Assembly: GCA_038093515.1 (NCBI GenBank)
Contig: JBBPSI010000075.1
Location: forward strand, 1-64,000
Direction: 5' to 3'
Source: Butyriboletus loyo
Taxonomy: Eukaryota > Basidiomycota > Agaricomycetes > Boletales > Boletaceae
DNA length: 64,000 nucleotides
The translations under genes were made by a program, and so were the position numbers. Below the pieces are notes generated by a model. That model was not told where the DNA came from and searched no databases. It saw only the letters and a program-made list of their open reading frames with translations. Below, in pieces: positions 34,702-51,913 of this stretch. Position 1 is the stretch's first letter, and the number at the start of each line of letters is the position of its first letter.

Positions 34702-36468
34702 ATGGGTGTCCTTGATATCGTTCCCGTGCGTGGTGATGCATCGTCGGATAAGCGCCTGGAGCTAACGGATCTTCTAGGCCGGTGTTTTGACTGGAGAAAA
34801 CGTTCGCAAGCTGTTCGATTATGCAAAAGCACACCAGGTACAGTCTGACCACTTCTCGATCAGGGTCATCCATCGCGCTGACGTCGCGTGCGTAATCCCA
34901 GTTCGCCATTCCTGTGAGTGACCCAGTTCCTAAGCAATGACTGGATGGATTTCCGATTCTTTGACCTAGGCTATCGTAAGTCGCAGGGTATCGCCATTGC
35001 GCCCCAATGTTGATTACTAATGTCACCAGAACATTACCTCTTCTTCTACGGCGAACGCCGTCTTAGAAGCCGCAAGGTCAATACATCCACCATGCGTGTC
35101 TGTCGTAATTGATATCGTCTCTTAGAGATATCAAAGCACCTATTATTCTCCAAGTTTCTCAGGGAGGAAGCGCCTACTTTGCAGGAAAGGGGCTTAAGAA
35201 CGACCAGCAGCAAGGTTCCATTGCTGGTGCGAGGGCAGCCGCCTTGCACATCCGAACGGTTGCCAAGGCGTATGGCGTGTTCGTGCTCCTTCTACCTTAC
35301 GCGAATACCTACTCTCATGACGCATTACCGTTTGTAGTCCCGTCGTGCTTCACAGCGACCATTGCGCGCAGAAACTCTTGCCTTGGTTCGATGGCATGCT
35401 CGCTGCTGACGAGGAGTATTACAAGGCACACCAAGAACCTCTTTTTTCCTCTCACATGCTCGATCTGTCCGAGGAACCTAAGGAGGAGAACATCGAGACG
35501 TGCGTCAAATACTTCAAGAGAATGGCTCCCCTCGGAATCTGGCTCGAGATGGAGATCGGTATCACGGGTGGAGAAGAGGACGGTGTGGACAACTCTGACG
35601 TCGACAATTCCGCGTTGTACACCCAGCCAGAGGACGTCTACGATGTCCACGATGCGCTGATCAAGATCAGCCCCAACTTTAGCATTGCAGCTGCGTTCGG
35701 GAACGTACACGGTGTGTATAAGCCAGGGAATGTCAAGTTGCACCCGGAGCTTTTGGAGAAGCATCAAGCTTACGCGCGCACGAAGCTGGGTGGAAAGGAG
35801 GAGAAGCCTCTGTGAGACCGTCTCGTCGTTTGTGTTGCAAGACGCTCCAGTGTGCTGACGGATCTCAGATACCTCGTTTTCCATGGAGGCTCTGGCTCGA
35901 CCAAGGAAGAAATCAAAACCGCTGTTAACAATGGCGTCGTCAAGATGAACGTCGACACTGGTAAGAGTGCGGACATCTCACGGTGCATAATCCAATATTT
36001 TCGTCCTGCAGACACCCAGTTCGCTTACTTAGCCGGTATCCGAGTATGTTAGATCGCTCGTTATCGTCATCATTTTTCTGACCTGATCGTATCTCTATAG
36101 GATTTTGTTCATAAGAAGAAAGATTACCTCCAGACCCAGGTTGGAAACCCCGAGGGACCCGACAAGCCAAACAAGAAGGCATGTTCGTCGTCTAGAATGT
36201 GACCGTACGCTTATCTCCAGTTCTTAGTTCTATGACCCCCGTGTCTGGGTTCGCGAAGGTGAGAAGACACTCAGCGAGCGCGTCAAGGAAGCATGCGCGG
36301 ATTTGGGCAACGTCAGTGAGTCGACCTGGGTCTGTCAATCCTGCGCGCTGGATTATTCACGTTTCTCCAAGACCGTCTTTAAATGCAAACGTCGTGAAGG
36401 ATACTTGGATCGTCGAAGCTGTAATATTTATCGTAGACTTTGTTTTCGCGAGAGAGGTGGTCGGATGA
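34702..36468 (+). CDS. FBA1: Fructose-bisphosphate aldolase, class II
   Basis: Exons: 34702-34725, 34778-34837, 34902-34913, 34970-34975, 35030-35076, 35126-35278, 35338-35811, 35869-35960, 36012-36043, 36101-36178, 36228-36315 and probably 36437-36468. The frame closes throughout. This is the zinc-dependent enzyme that splits fructose-1,6-bisphosphate in glycolysis. Key motifs are QVSQGGSAYFAGKG, VVLHSDHCAQK (zinc His and catalytic Asp), LEMEIGITGGEEDG, FGNVHGVYKPGNV and FHGGSGS. Exon 4 is a 6-nt microexon (GCTATC, Ala-Ile) needed to rebuild FAIPAIN. The intron after 36178 starts with GC instead of GT; no GT there restores NKKFYDPRVW. The last exon is the least certain part; reading through 36315 would add an unlikely Cys/Arg-rich tail. 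Confidence 0.92.
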
Positions 36469-36688
36469 GCTGTACAATCATGCATGCGTTATTCAGCGTC
36501 GACTGTTCCACTAGATCTGAAGTTGCATCCGGAGCTTTACTTTTTCGGGCAGCAGCATGGAAGGTCTTCCATTTAAATACGTTTCCTGATAAGCTTGTTG
36601 CCAAGAGCGCTTGCTGATTCGAAAGTTGAACTGTCCTCATCCGCCCGCTGACACCCACACCATAACGCGATCAAGTTGGAGTCTTGTC

Positions 36689-37204
36689 ATGCAAGGTGAG
36701 CGTTCTCAGCCCCCGTCCCCGCTCATGCACGCGACATGATGGTACAGTCCAAGCACAGGCTGTCCTGCTCCTCCCGGCTTTCCTTACCATCGAATCTACC
36801 CGGGCTACACTCTGGGCTGCACGTGCCGCACACGATCCAGACCACGACGGCGGGCTCCTACGCGCTCCCGTAGCGCTCTCGATAAGCATTCTGGGAATGC
36901 TGCCAAGTCCCGTGTGGACCATCATCACGTGCGTCGCATGGGTTGCATGGATCCCCGTCCGTGCGGTGTTGTGGTCGTGGGGGATCGGGCGGGGAGGTTT
37001 GAAGAAACGTGCGTGTCACATTTATTATCATTTTTCGATGCTGTGGAACGGAGCTTGACGTCTCTTCCTTTTTTTCTTTTTCTTTTTTTTTTTTTTGTGG
37101 GGGGGCCTTTCGGGATTCGTGCGTTAGGTTCTCCGACTGCGGTGACGCGTTGGTACGCGAAAAGGCGAAAGCGACGGGCAGAGACGCTCCGACGACGACG
37201 ATAG
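36689..37204 (+). CDS. Small predicted membrane protein, unknown function
   Basis: Exons 36689-36695 (7 nt), 36748-37008 and 37128-37204 close in frame for 114 aa. A hydrophobic stretch (VALSISILGMLPSPVWTIIT, continuing through CVAWVAWIPVRAVLW) gives one or two membrane segments. The C-terminus is extremely basic (WYAKRRKRRAETLRRRR), suggesting a cytosolic or matrix-facing tail. The second intron contains a 16-bp T run followed by a G run. I recognise no family. The tiny first exon lowers confidence. Confidence 0.5.
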
Positions 37205-37619
37205 CTACGAATGAATGAAGTTCTACTGCGATAACCTCCAAAGGAACAGGCCACGGTGGCGTGTACGGGTATCTTGAAGGACCTGGTTGAATTGTAAAGA
37301 GCAGGTGACGTTGTTGTGCTTGTTCATCTCGTCGTGTTTTGCCGCTTCGGACAGAGGGCACCGATCTTTGTTATTCAAATATTCCATAATGGTTGCTACT
37401 TAGAAGTTGTATCGGTACTCGACGAGAAGGTTTTCGTGTCCCCCCGTGTATTCGTCTGAATGTAGCAACGTGTTTGACGTCGCTGGCTCCGAGTGGGAGT
37501 GTCAGCCGCAAACTTGCCAGTTGGCTCGGTGGGGGCGGCTGACAGATTTAAATACGGACTCGCGAACTCCAGTGAACGGCCCAGACGTCTTTTTGTCGCA
37601 GACAGACATCACGCCTACA

Positions 37620-38865
37620 ATGTTCACCCTTGTGACACTCTTCCACGTTCTCGTCGCCATCTATCGCTCGATTGCGGTCCTGTGGAACGCGTGCATCGCC
37701 CTCCTGCGGGTCGTGCAGTCAGCGATGCAAGAAGCCAAACAAGAAGCGGCCGAATTGACGGCGTTGCTCGATGATGGCGCTCCCGTGATGGTCAGCCCGC
37801 GTCGATCGTCCGGCTGACAGTTATGTCGTTGCTGACTGGCTTCCACCCGCAGGACGCGATCACGTCGAGGGCGTTGCTACACGATGCCGGTGGTCCCGCG
37901 AACCCATGGCAAATGTTGGTCATCGCAAGAGCATCCTCGTTCGTGCTCCTTCTCCGGCTATCCAAGCGGCGCGTGCTCCACTTGGAAGTGGACGAGGTGC
38001 GTGCTATACGCCTGGTCGGCCGATTGAGCCCGTTGCTCCAATTCGTATTCGTGAATCATGATCGTTTTTAGAGATTCATTGTCGCCAAGCTGGAAGTGAT
38101 CCGGTCAGAGTTGGTGTTGCATGTTGAGCACATCCCGCGTTTGGTACGTCGTTTTTGGGACCCGAGCCGCCGAGCTGCCGGGGGCTGTGATAGACGAGAC
38201 GTGGCTGACGCAGGTGGTGTCGGTGGCAGTTGCAGATGCCGATCGGAATGCACGACACGCGGCTCGTCCGATATACGCCGATGAGATTGCCGTATCTCTG
38301 GAAGGAAGAACAGGCTGGCCCGCGGTGGGGAGGCGGGGTCGTTGAGAAGTCGGTTATATCTGCCCCGCCCACGTCTCCTGTCAGCACGGGAGGGGAAGGA
38401 CGTTCTCATAGGAAGAAGTACGTCCAGCTGCTCACGGAAAGTGCATTACGACGCCGGTTGCACATGGATCGGCTCGGGCGCGCTAGCGTGGACGCTGTGC
38501 CAAAGAGAGGGATGAGTGGAGTGAAGGCTCATGGGGAGAACGTGGTGAAGAGGAAGGCGCTGGCGAACGCGACGAACATGGGGATCACATACGGTGAGGG
38601 GAGCACGAATGCAGATGGGGCGTCGGACGAGACGCACGGAGCGGAGACGGGCGTAACGGACACACCCAAACAAGTGCGGATGGAGCGAAACATCCACGCG
38701 GCACTCAGTGAGAACTTGTCGATCCCGAACATGGTGCAGCCTGCGTCGTCGCTGCGAAAGGCGGTCGAGAGTCGTCGGGTGGGACCACAGTCGCTGCGAC
38801 GCAAGCGTGGACAGTTTGATTTGTATGCACAGGGGGTCTCCAGCGAGTTCAGTTTGCTGTCGTAG
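37620..38865 (+). CDS. Predicted membrane-anchored protein, unknown function
   Basis: The ATG at 37620 starts MFTLVTLFHVLVAIYRSIAV, then LWNACIALLRVVQ, a hydrophobic or amphipathic N-terminal anchor. In-phase splicing then gives DAITSRALLHDAGGP, HLEVDE joined to RFIVAKLEVIRSELVLH, and LPGAVIDETWLTQ. The last large exon holds MRLPYLWKEEQAGPRW, then a long basic, Ser/Thr-rich disordered tail with KRGQFDLYAQGVSSEFSLLS at the end. One junction near 38200-38340 is unresolved because two frames look possible. I recognise no domain. Confidence 0.55.
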
Positions 38866-39039
38866 ATCCAAGTCTTATCCTTACGATACTCGAACTGCTG
38901 CCATGCGACATTCGTAACTTTATGACTTTCAAAGTGACCGACCTTCCCACGAATTATTTACCCGACGATAGTGAGTAATCAGTCAAAGTTCGGATGATTT
39001 AAATCGACTGAGGTAATCGACTTGTACCAGTGCCAGCGG

Positions 39040-39048
39040 TATAAAAAA
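39040..39048 (+). promoter_or_regulatory. TATA-like box of the ABC transporter gene
   Basis: TATAAAAAA lies 48 bp before the ATG at 39096 in an otherwise GC-balanced upstream region. The position is close to the ATG, so the 5' leader would be very short. Inference from sequence only. Confidence 0.4.
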
Positions 39049-39095
39049 TCCCTACCAGTACGTTCGTTGTGACTTATACGCAGTCGTCGCACACG

Positions 39096-45137
<6,042 letters not shown>

Positions 45138-45540
45138 AAAGCAAGGACTCTACAGCTTTCAACGAAGGGGGTGAATGATATTCTGTCCTAGCTTGACTTA
45201 TCACTTGTTTATAAAGTTTTTATTTTCTTTATCGCTGCATGCCAGACGTTGGGTAGTAGGTACTGAAATGTTCTTGTCAACCGTCGGCGTCTCTAGTACT
45301 GGAAGAGCCAACAGATCTCTCCCTGCCCTGATCACAACTCATCCGTGTTTTTATGTCTCTCGGATCTCACGTCCATGCTGGCAGTTGGTTGGTGGTTCCT
45401 CCGAGTCTACAAGTTGGTCAAAGTCAGCCGCCTCAGACGTCATCATCGTCAACCTAGGTAGTCCAGCTCCGGCATATATAAGGCCAGTTCATCGATACCG
45501 TATCCTCGTCTTCAGTTCCTTCTCTCAGTGTACCCTCCCG

Positions 45541-46119
45541 GCATCTGCTCTCTTCTCTGCGCTCGACTCTCTTCTTGCTTTACCAATCGCTACTACGAGC
45601 TGCTGTCCCGTCGACGAGGAGCGTTTTCGTATTCGCGTGTGCCGTGTACCACTGTGTCGGTCTCTAGTGCCACCACTCTGGCGACGTGTACTAGGTTCTG
45701 GTTGCTTCCTTCCCGCTGGTGCTCGGTTCACGACTTTGATCGACATGCCAGTGCACGACGACGTCGTCATCTCCGAGTCGCAGTTCCGCTCCCTCGACCT
45801 CCGACGGTGACGAGAACGATGTGACCAAGCGCCACGATGCTCCAAACGTTTGGCATAGTAGTGCAACCGAAAGTCGGATTCGTTCAGTTGTTTTCAATTG
45901 GTCATTGCACTTGTCCTTGGCGTTCGGGTCACCGTCGTTGGCGTCGGATGTCGTCTCGCTCTAGGATCGCGTCCAAGGGACACAAACACCCGCGTTGGTT
46001 CAACTTCGTGGCCCAGGAAACGGAAGCGCTCACGCGACGACAAGTCAAGGAGTTGTGCGAACGAGTAGTATCTTGGCAAGATTCGCATCGCCGGTCTAGA
46101 GCGTTCGCAGCGCGCAGAG
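45541..46119 (+). repeat. Dispersed direct duplication, copy 1
   Basis: Matches 47884-48394 with many substitutions and small indels. Shared landmarks in the same order are TTTACCAATCGCTA, GATCGACATGC, AAGCGCCACG, GAAAGTCGGATTCGTTC, AATTGGTCA and a long common block around AAGCGCTCACGCGACGACAA ending in GCGCAGAG. One plus-strand frame in both copies encodes QETEALTRRQVK, then SLERSQRAE or GLERSQRAE, a coiled-coil-like peptide. In this copy it continues AGWYKKMIQELTTKVDDDKK. This suggests a duplicated small gene, now decayed in at least one copy. Confidence 0.75.
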
Positions 46120-46330
46120 GCGGGCTGGTACAAGAAGATGATCCAGGAACTCACCACCAAGGTCGACGACGACAAGAAGGGCCCGTGACGATGCATTCGA
46201 GAATCTTGCCAGCTCGGCTGCGAAGAAGGCACGGAAGGCATGGATCCTTGCAAGTATCGCCAGTGGATAGAGCAAGCAGAGATGGCAAAAGGTAGTGTGT
46301 GTTTCCTTGCTGCCGTTCGTTTGAACTTAC

Positions 46331-46567
46331 ATGAAGTTTCTGCTTGCCCTCTGCCTCCTGTTCGTCGCGCGAAGCTTAGCCTGCGCCGCAGTCTTTCAAG
46401 ATATGCCCGAAGCTTCGACCTCATCCGGTGGTTCATCAATTACACTTCCAAGCTGCAGTACGTCCAGTCTGACACTACACACTGTAGGTGAAGCGGAGGA
46501 ACGAACTCGAGATCACCAAAGGAGTCTCTTACCACTGCCACACCAATACTACTCAGCCCGGCGCTGA
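46331..46567 (+). CDS. Possible small secreted protein, 78 aa
   Basis: The ATG at 46331 opens MKFLLALCLLFVARSLACA, a textbook-looking signal peptide with a likely cut after the last Ala. A short Ser/Thr-rich mature part with two Cys follows, ending at 46567. No homologue is recognised. A chance hydrophobic frame cannot be excluded, and no promoter or intron supports it. Confidence 0.35.
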   Translation: MKFLLALCLLFVARSLACAAVFQDMPEASTSSGGSSITLPSCSTSSLTLHTVGEAEERTRDHQRSLLPLPHQYYSARR

Positions 46568-46645
46568 CAAGATACCCACGATATCCATGATACCCAAAAC
46601 TACGATACCCATGGAACCCCTGATACCCCTGATACCCACGAAGGG
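46566..46645. repeat. Short minisatellite, 9-bp-type unit GATACCCMY
   Basis: About eight imperfect GATACCC-containing units stand in tandem with spacings of 9 to 15 bp. On the minus strand they read as Gly-Tyr repeats (GYQGYQGFHGYRSFGYHGYR), but no supported gene uses that frame. Confidence 0.8.
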
Positions 46646-47883
46646 CAATGGTACAGAGAACAAGGCTCGATGGCGACGGTCCAATATACCCAACGTCCCA
46701 GCCTAGTGCTGGACAATCCCTGGACGTCAGTGACAAGCCCCCTACGGCGAGTCCAAAGAAGGTCGAGCCTGGTGTCGGAACACCTTCCAAGACCCCCGCA
46801 CTGGATGCTACTGGCATAGCGGAAGTTCTATCTCCGTCGTCTTGCTAAGCATGTTACTGTTGTCGATAGTACAACATTCCAACGGTGCGCCTATCGGTGA
46901 TCATACTGTTGCGGCTGATGTTTACCAGTTCCGCATCGATTATTAGAAGTCAAGACGGCTGACCGTCTACCTGGGGGGTCTGAGACCCAGACGGAACAGC
47001 CGAAGACTGTCGGGTTTTCTCCGACCTCCTTTGGAGTCTGCATGTGAGTAATTTGGTGCCTGTCTTGTAGATATTCGCATGACGAGCATTGGTATCGACG
47101 CTAGTTAAGAAGGAACCTCCCGCTGCGTTGTACGGCAATGGATGCTGCACTGTAGGCGATGCAGGTGGAAGGTCAGGACCTTTTTGACGCTCGTGCAGGC
47201 GCCAACTGTTCAATTAATAACGTGAGTTTCTTGGAAACGACTCCCATTACGATTGCATGGATTGTTCCTCGTTTGGTATATTCCGCGCACTAACACCATC
47301 TTGTGGTTTCAGAAACGAAACACAGCACCTATGCCTATCCTTTATCTATGCCTACCTTTCTACCTCATTGCTCAATCCTACCCCGGGGCCTTCCATGAAC
47401 ACAATGTGCTACGTGCGCCAAGCGCGTGCATGACGTGCTAACACACAGCAACGTCACCACTGATGTTCATCGTGTTTCTACCAGCAGGCATACATGTACC
47501 TTCTCGTTGGAAACTCACGCACGGAGAGCAACGACTACAAGGGCGCGATACAATCATTTGAGCGGTACGAGTCCGAGTGCGATACTACGAAGACCGATCG
47601 TTCCTGGTGACCTCATTGGTAGGCTCCGTTCTAACTCAGACGATCTTGAAATTGGTCACCGTCTTTCACGGATGTAGGCTGGAGGAGGTTTTATGATCTC
47701 GGCGTCATGATCCGGCAGCGTTTCTGAAGCCCTAAAGTTATATGCAGCGGGTCACATGAAGGAGGGAGTCGAGTCGAGTAAGTTAGGTCCAAATTTTTGA
47801 TTGATGGTCAGCGTCAAGTGGGCTGACAACCTCAATCTCTCGCATATATGATACAAGCCCATCGTAACCTTCCTTCTCTTGTC

Positions 47884-48394
47884 CCGCATCTCTGCGCTCA
47901 CCACTCTTCTTGTTGTCTCCTTCCTTTACCAATCGCTATTTCCTGCCACGAGCTATCACGTCGATCGCTTCCGCATTGGTCCTGGTTGCTTCCTGCCTGC
48001 CAGGTGCTGAGTCCACAACCTTGATCGACATGCACGACGACTCCATCCTCCCTCTGTTCCGCTGCCTCCACCTCTGACGATGACTGGAACGATATGACCA
48101 AGCGCCACGGTGTTCCAGTAGCGGAACTGAAAGTCGGATTCGTTCGATTGTAACCAATTGGTCACTGCACTTGTCGTTCAGGTTACCGTCGTTGGCGTCG
48201 AACGTCTAACTCGAGGATCGCATCACTACAGTCGAAGGTGCACTGGCACAAACGCCCGCGTTGATTCCGTTCCATTCCCTGGCCAGGAAACCGAAGCGCT
48301 CACGCGACGACAAGTCAAGGCGTCGTGCGAGCGAATAGCATCTCAGCGAGATGAGATTCGCTTCGCCAGTCTAGAGCGTTCGCAGCGCGCAGAG
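47884..48394 (+). repeat. Dispersed direct duplication, copy 2
   Basis: Second copy of the block at 45541-46119, about 2.3 kb away in the same orientation. It keeps the QETEALTRRQVK peptide but diverges after RAE, where copy 1 continues with a charged helix and this copy turns into ISVHGRGRG. An upstream similarity (CTCTGCGCTC to the start) may extend each copy a little further. Confidence 0.75.
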
Positions 48395-48932
48395 ATCAGT
48401 GTCCATGGTCGCGGTCGCGGTGCTCAATTTGAAGCCTGAAGCCCGTCGTCGTCTTATTCCTCCCTGGCCGAGACATCATCACAGGATGTCCCTACATCAG
48501 ATCTCAGATACGTTCGTTTGCATACCGGGATCGATTGTAGAGTCCATTTCAGCGCCGCATCGATGCTTTGTTATAGATGCCATCGGTCGAGTTGTTGTCT
48601 GTCCGATTGAATTACATAGAAGACCTCAGGCAATCTTACACACGTACGATGTCATGGTAAGTTGAATTATCTCTCGATCTCTTCCTCTCGAGCTACCTTT
48701 TCGGAACGCTTGGTCGAAGGAAGGCCTGACATCTCACTCCCCGTCCCAGGGATCCAGCTTGCCCTCCACGTTTTGCAGTGGGCTGTACTGGATGACCTTG
48801 CTCATGGGGTCTTGTTTCGGGTGTGACGCTGTTCTCGACTCTAAATTTCACATTTCGTATCGTTGTTTGAGTGGGGGTTACGTGCGATTACAGATACATA
48901 AAAAAACGACAGACTTTGCAGATTCCATACCG

Positions 48933-51183
48933 CTACACGACTCTCTTAACCAGCAAAGGTACCCGAGACCCCTCCTCACCCATTATCTTCGGACGTGGTA
49001 AAATCCCGCCAGTGATACCCAACTTCGTTTGATGTCCATCGCGGAACTCGAACGTAAAGTTCCGTATGAGGACAGAAACGACGACCTAGTTCCGGTTCGA
49101 TACGGCCAACGACATGTCAGGTCTGAACAGGGACAACTTGCGACCGGTGTGCACATACATACCTTGACTTCGGCGACAGCAAATCCTTTTCCCAAGCACG
49201 TCCTCGGTCCATCTGCAAACGTCAGCAAGTGCTTGTGCCCCTGTATCTCCTTTGCCTGCCGTGGGATGCCGTCTTCACGAGTCCATCGCGCTGGTTTGAA
49301 TTGTTTTGCATCAGGTCCCCATAATGCCTTGGAGCGGTTGATAGACGCGATGGGGACCGTGACGACCGTACCGCGGGGAATCGAGAAATGGGTGATCGGG
49401 GTTGGCGTGAATGGCGTGACGACGGGATGGCTTAGGGGGATCATGTCGTCTTCTGTGGCCTGCTCGACGGAACGAGGTGGGGATATGTACTTGGCAAGAA
49501 TCGGGAGAAACATACCACGCGCGACGATTCTCCTAGGAGGGCATGTAAGCGCAACGTTTCGTGCACTACCGCATCGAGGTATGGAAGTTCGTTCGTCAGT
49601 TGTTCCCATGTCGGATCTCCGTTGATCTGGGAAAGCTCCTCGCGTAGTTTGTTCTGAACGTCTTGATCTTTGCATAGTTCGACGAGTACCCACTGTAGAC
49701 AAAAGCACCTGAATTCGAAGAAGGCGAGCGAGAGAAAACCCGGTGTACACGTACAGTCAGGCTGACTGAAAGCAGTGTCAAAGCAGAAACGGATATCCGA
49801 GGGTTGGGACTTACTTGATGTTGTGTCGTAGCCAGCGAAAAGGAGTACCTTCATCTGCACCGTGGACATTGATTATTTGTTTTGTTGTTTTGAATCCTCC
49901 ACACACACCTGCGCGACAACCTCCTCTGGCGTCATATGGAGCTCCGAATCAGTGTTCTCCGCCTTGACTAATGCACCCGGTTATTCGAATCTTGAAGCCG
50001 TCATCCAGGACACTCACTCAACAGGCCGATTATGGACTTGTCCTGCTCTTCCTCTGCTAGGCCTTCTTCCTTTTCCCTCTTCGTTCTTGCGAACAGCTGG
50101 GCAGAAACTGCACCCATACTGTCGTTCAGCATCCTTGACAACTTCGTTCGAGGATTCGGCAATTTCAAGATCCAAGGGAACAGATGGGCAAAAAGAAAGA
50201 GATAATCGAAGACGGGGGATGGTCGAGTATTACTCATTTCCTCGAAAGCAGTGGCGACGACAGATTTTTCTCCTTTAAGCGAGGCAAAGTCGTGTGAGAA
50301 CCCGGCGATACCGATCGTATCGAGACTTCAAGTTGGCTTTAGACCTCAAAAATTGTGACATCGATGATGGACGTACGATATATGGTTCATCCTTATCATA
50401 TGTAAGTAATCGGATGGAGTCTGCACCAAAAACAGTAATCGAATATCACGTACCATTCCTGAACCTCGATGACTGCACCATCGGGACTATCCTGAAGAAT
50501 GTCATCCCAGACAGATTTTGTCTGTGTTCATGCGTTTTCATTCATTGATGATGAATGTGACAAGATGCCTACCTTGTAGGCAGAGTCATAGAACGTCGGC
50601 AATAGCTTCCGAATAGTTGCAACGCTAAATGCAGGGGTCAGAGACTTTCGTAGACTATGCAAACAGTCAACGATTGTGTAGGTTAGGACAACCAAGAGAG
50701 CACACAGACCGTTTGTGTACATCTCCATGTGTCGTCAACAAACTGTCTCTCCCAACCTACCGCACAACGGTCAAAAGACAGCGCATCGGTGGCCGATTTC
50801 AGGAAACGCACCACCATACTAGTCACGAATTTCCCAAGTGGTGTCAGTATGTATGTCGTAGTCTCCTTGGCGTAAAAGTGAGCAACCGCTTTCGGGTCAC
50901 ACAATACGATGCGCGTCGTTCCTAGGACGGATGGTATTTGGTATACTGCTCCGTATTTCTCAGCCCATGCTTCATAGATCTCTGGGCTGTCGGGGTTTGA
51001 GAAGAACTCGGGAAAACCTAACAAAGGATTCTTGGAAGGAGGTCCATTGAGAGGCGTGGTTCTGGCGCGGCGGCGAGCGGTGCGTGCGAGACGGATGAGT
51101 GTCCACGTGAAGAAGGAGATTGCGACCACGTCCAAAACGTAGAAAGACTTTACGTTCGGGAGTGTCAGACTCGGAATCATCAT
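48933..51183 (-). CDS. Cytochrome P450 monooxygenase
   Basis: Starts MMIPSLTLPNVKSFYVLDVV with an N-terminal membrane anchor (VAISFFTWTLIRLA), then the proline hinge NGPPSKNPLLGFPEFF. Downstream are RKSLTPAFSVATIRKLLP (C-helix region), the I-helix oxygen motif AGYDTTSS, ETLRLHALLGESSRVV (ExxR), FKPARW, and the haem loop FADGPRTCLGKGFAVAEVK with its Cys ligand. The last exon reads IRNFTFEFRDGHQTK and ends VPLLVKRVV with the stop at 48933. It is a microsomal class II enzyme needing P450 reductase. The substrate and CYP family are not assignable by eye. Around ten short introns; all key motifs are intact. Confidence 0.92.
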
Positions 51184-51913
51184 GATGTGATCAACGACTT
51201 TGAGTTTTCAGAGGCTGCTTAAATCAGTGGGATCTGTGCAACAGTGAAGTTACCTGCCACGAGAGGGAGGCCCCCATGCACTGGCAAGGCCTCTTCCATT
51301 CTGGTGGGCCTTGGGCGAGATGCGGCTTTGTACCTGTGCCGATGCGGAAGTAGTTTCTACTAGCCCACTCTGATATTACGACCACACAAAAACTGAACAG
51401 GCGTTGTCTGTTGTGCAATGGTGGGGCTTAAATGCCCTCACCTCGATGTCAGTATCAAGCGAGCGGGCGTTTTCTTCACCATTAGTAAGCGCCGCATCGA
51501 CTCAAGCCTGACATCGTGGAAGCCCTGCAATGCCTCCAATGCTTAATTCGGCGAGAATGACTCTTTCGTGAAGATCCTTCAGAGGTTGGTGTCAGTGACT
51601 CGGAGGCGAGTGCGCTGGAGGGGATCACGCCGAGCGAGGGTGGGAGTTGGGAGTCGAGGACTCTGATTTACAGGCTGGACTGAGGTAGATGGTTAATGAT
51701 AATGCTCGACTAGACTAGCCCCGGCTCACGATTTTGGTGGGCCCGAGCCCCCCAGAGCCTGGCACATCACTAAGACGGAAGTTAGTCAAACCAATTTCTT
51801 TGGAATCGGATTTGGTCTTTCTGAGGACTACGACAACTTTCAGTGCAACATTCAGGGTGACGAGCGATACCGGGCCATCCAAAGGGTCAAATGATTCGAT
51901 AGCCGCGGTAAAC
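51184..51913. other. Shared upstream region of P450 and TCF25 genes
   Basis: The two genes diverge, so this 730-bp stretch carries both promoters. No further feature recognised. Confidence 0.45.

Larger units (their letters stand above)
45138..48932. other. Accessory region with a dispersed duplication and no confident gene
   Basis: It lies between the transporter and the P450 and contains the two duplicated blocks, a minisatellite and one small secreted-protein-like ORF listed separately. Other frames are short and inconsistent. Confidence 0.5.

Noticed and set aside
36703..36747. Longer N-terminus for the small membrane protein reading from 36684
   Set aside because: That frame starts at TTG, not ATG, and crosses a good GTGAGC donor.
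38200..38222. 22-nt intron in the unknown gene at 37.6-38.9 kb
   Set aside because: Too short for a fungal intron; the frame there is left unresolved.
46440..46817. Minus-strand Gly-Tyr-rich ORF as a real gene
   Set aside because: Its pattern comes from the GATACCC minisatellite; no splice or start support.
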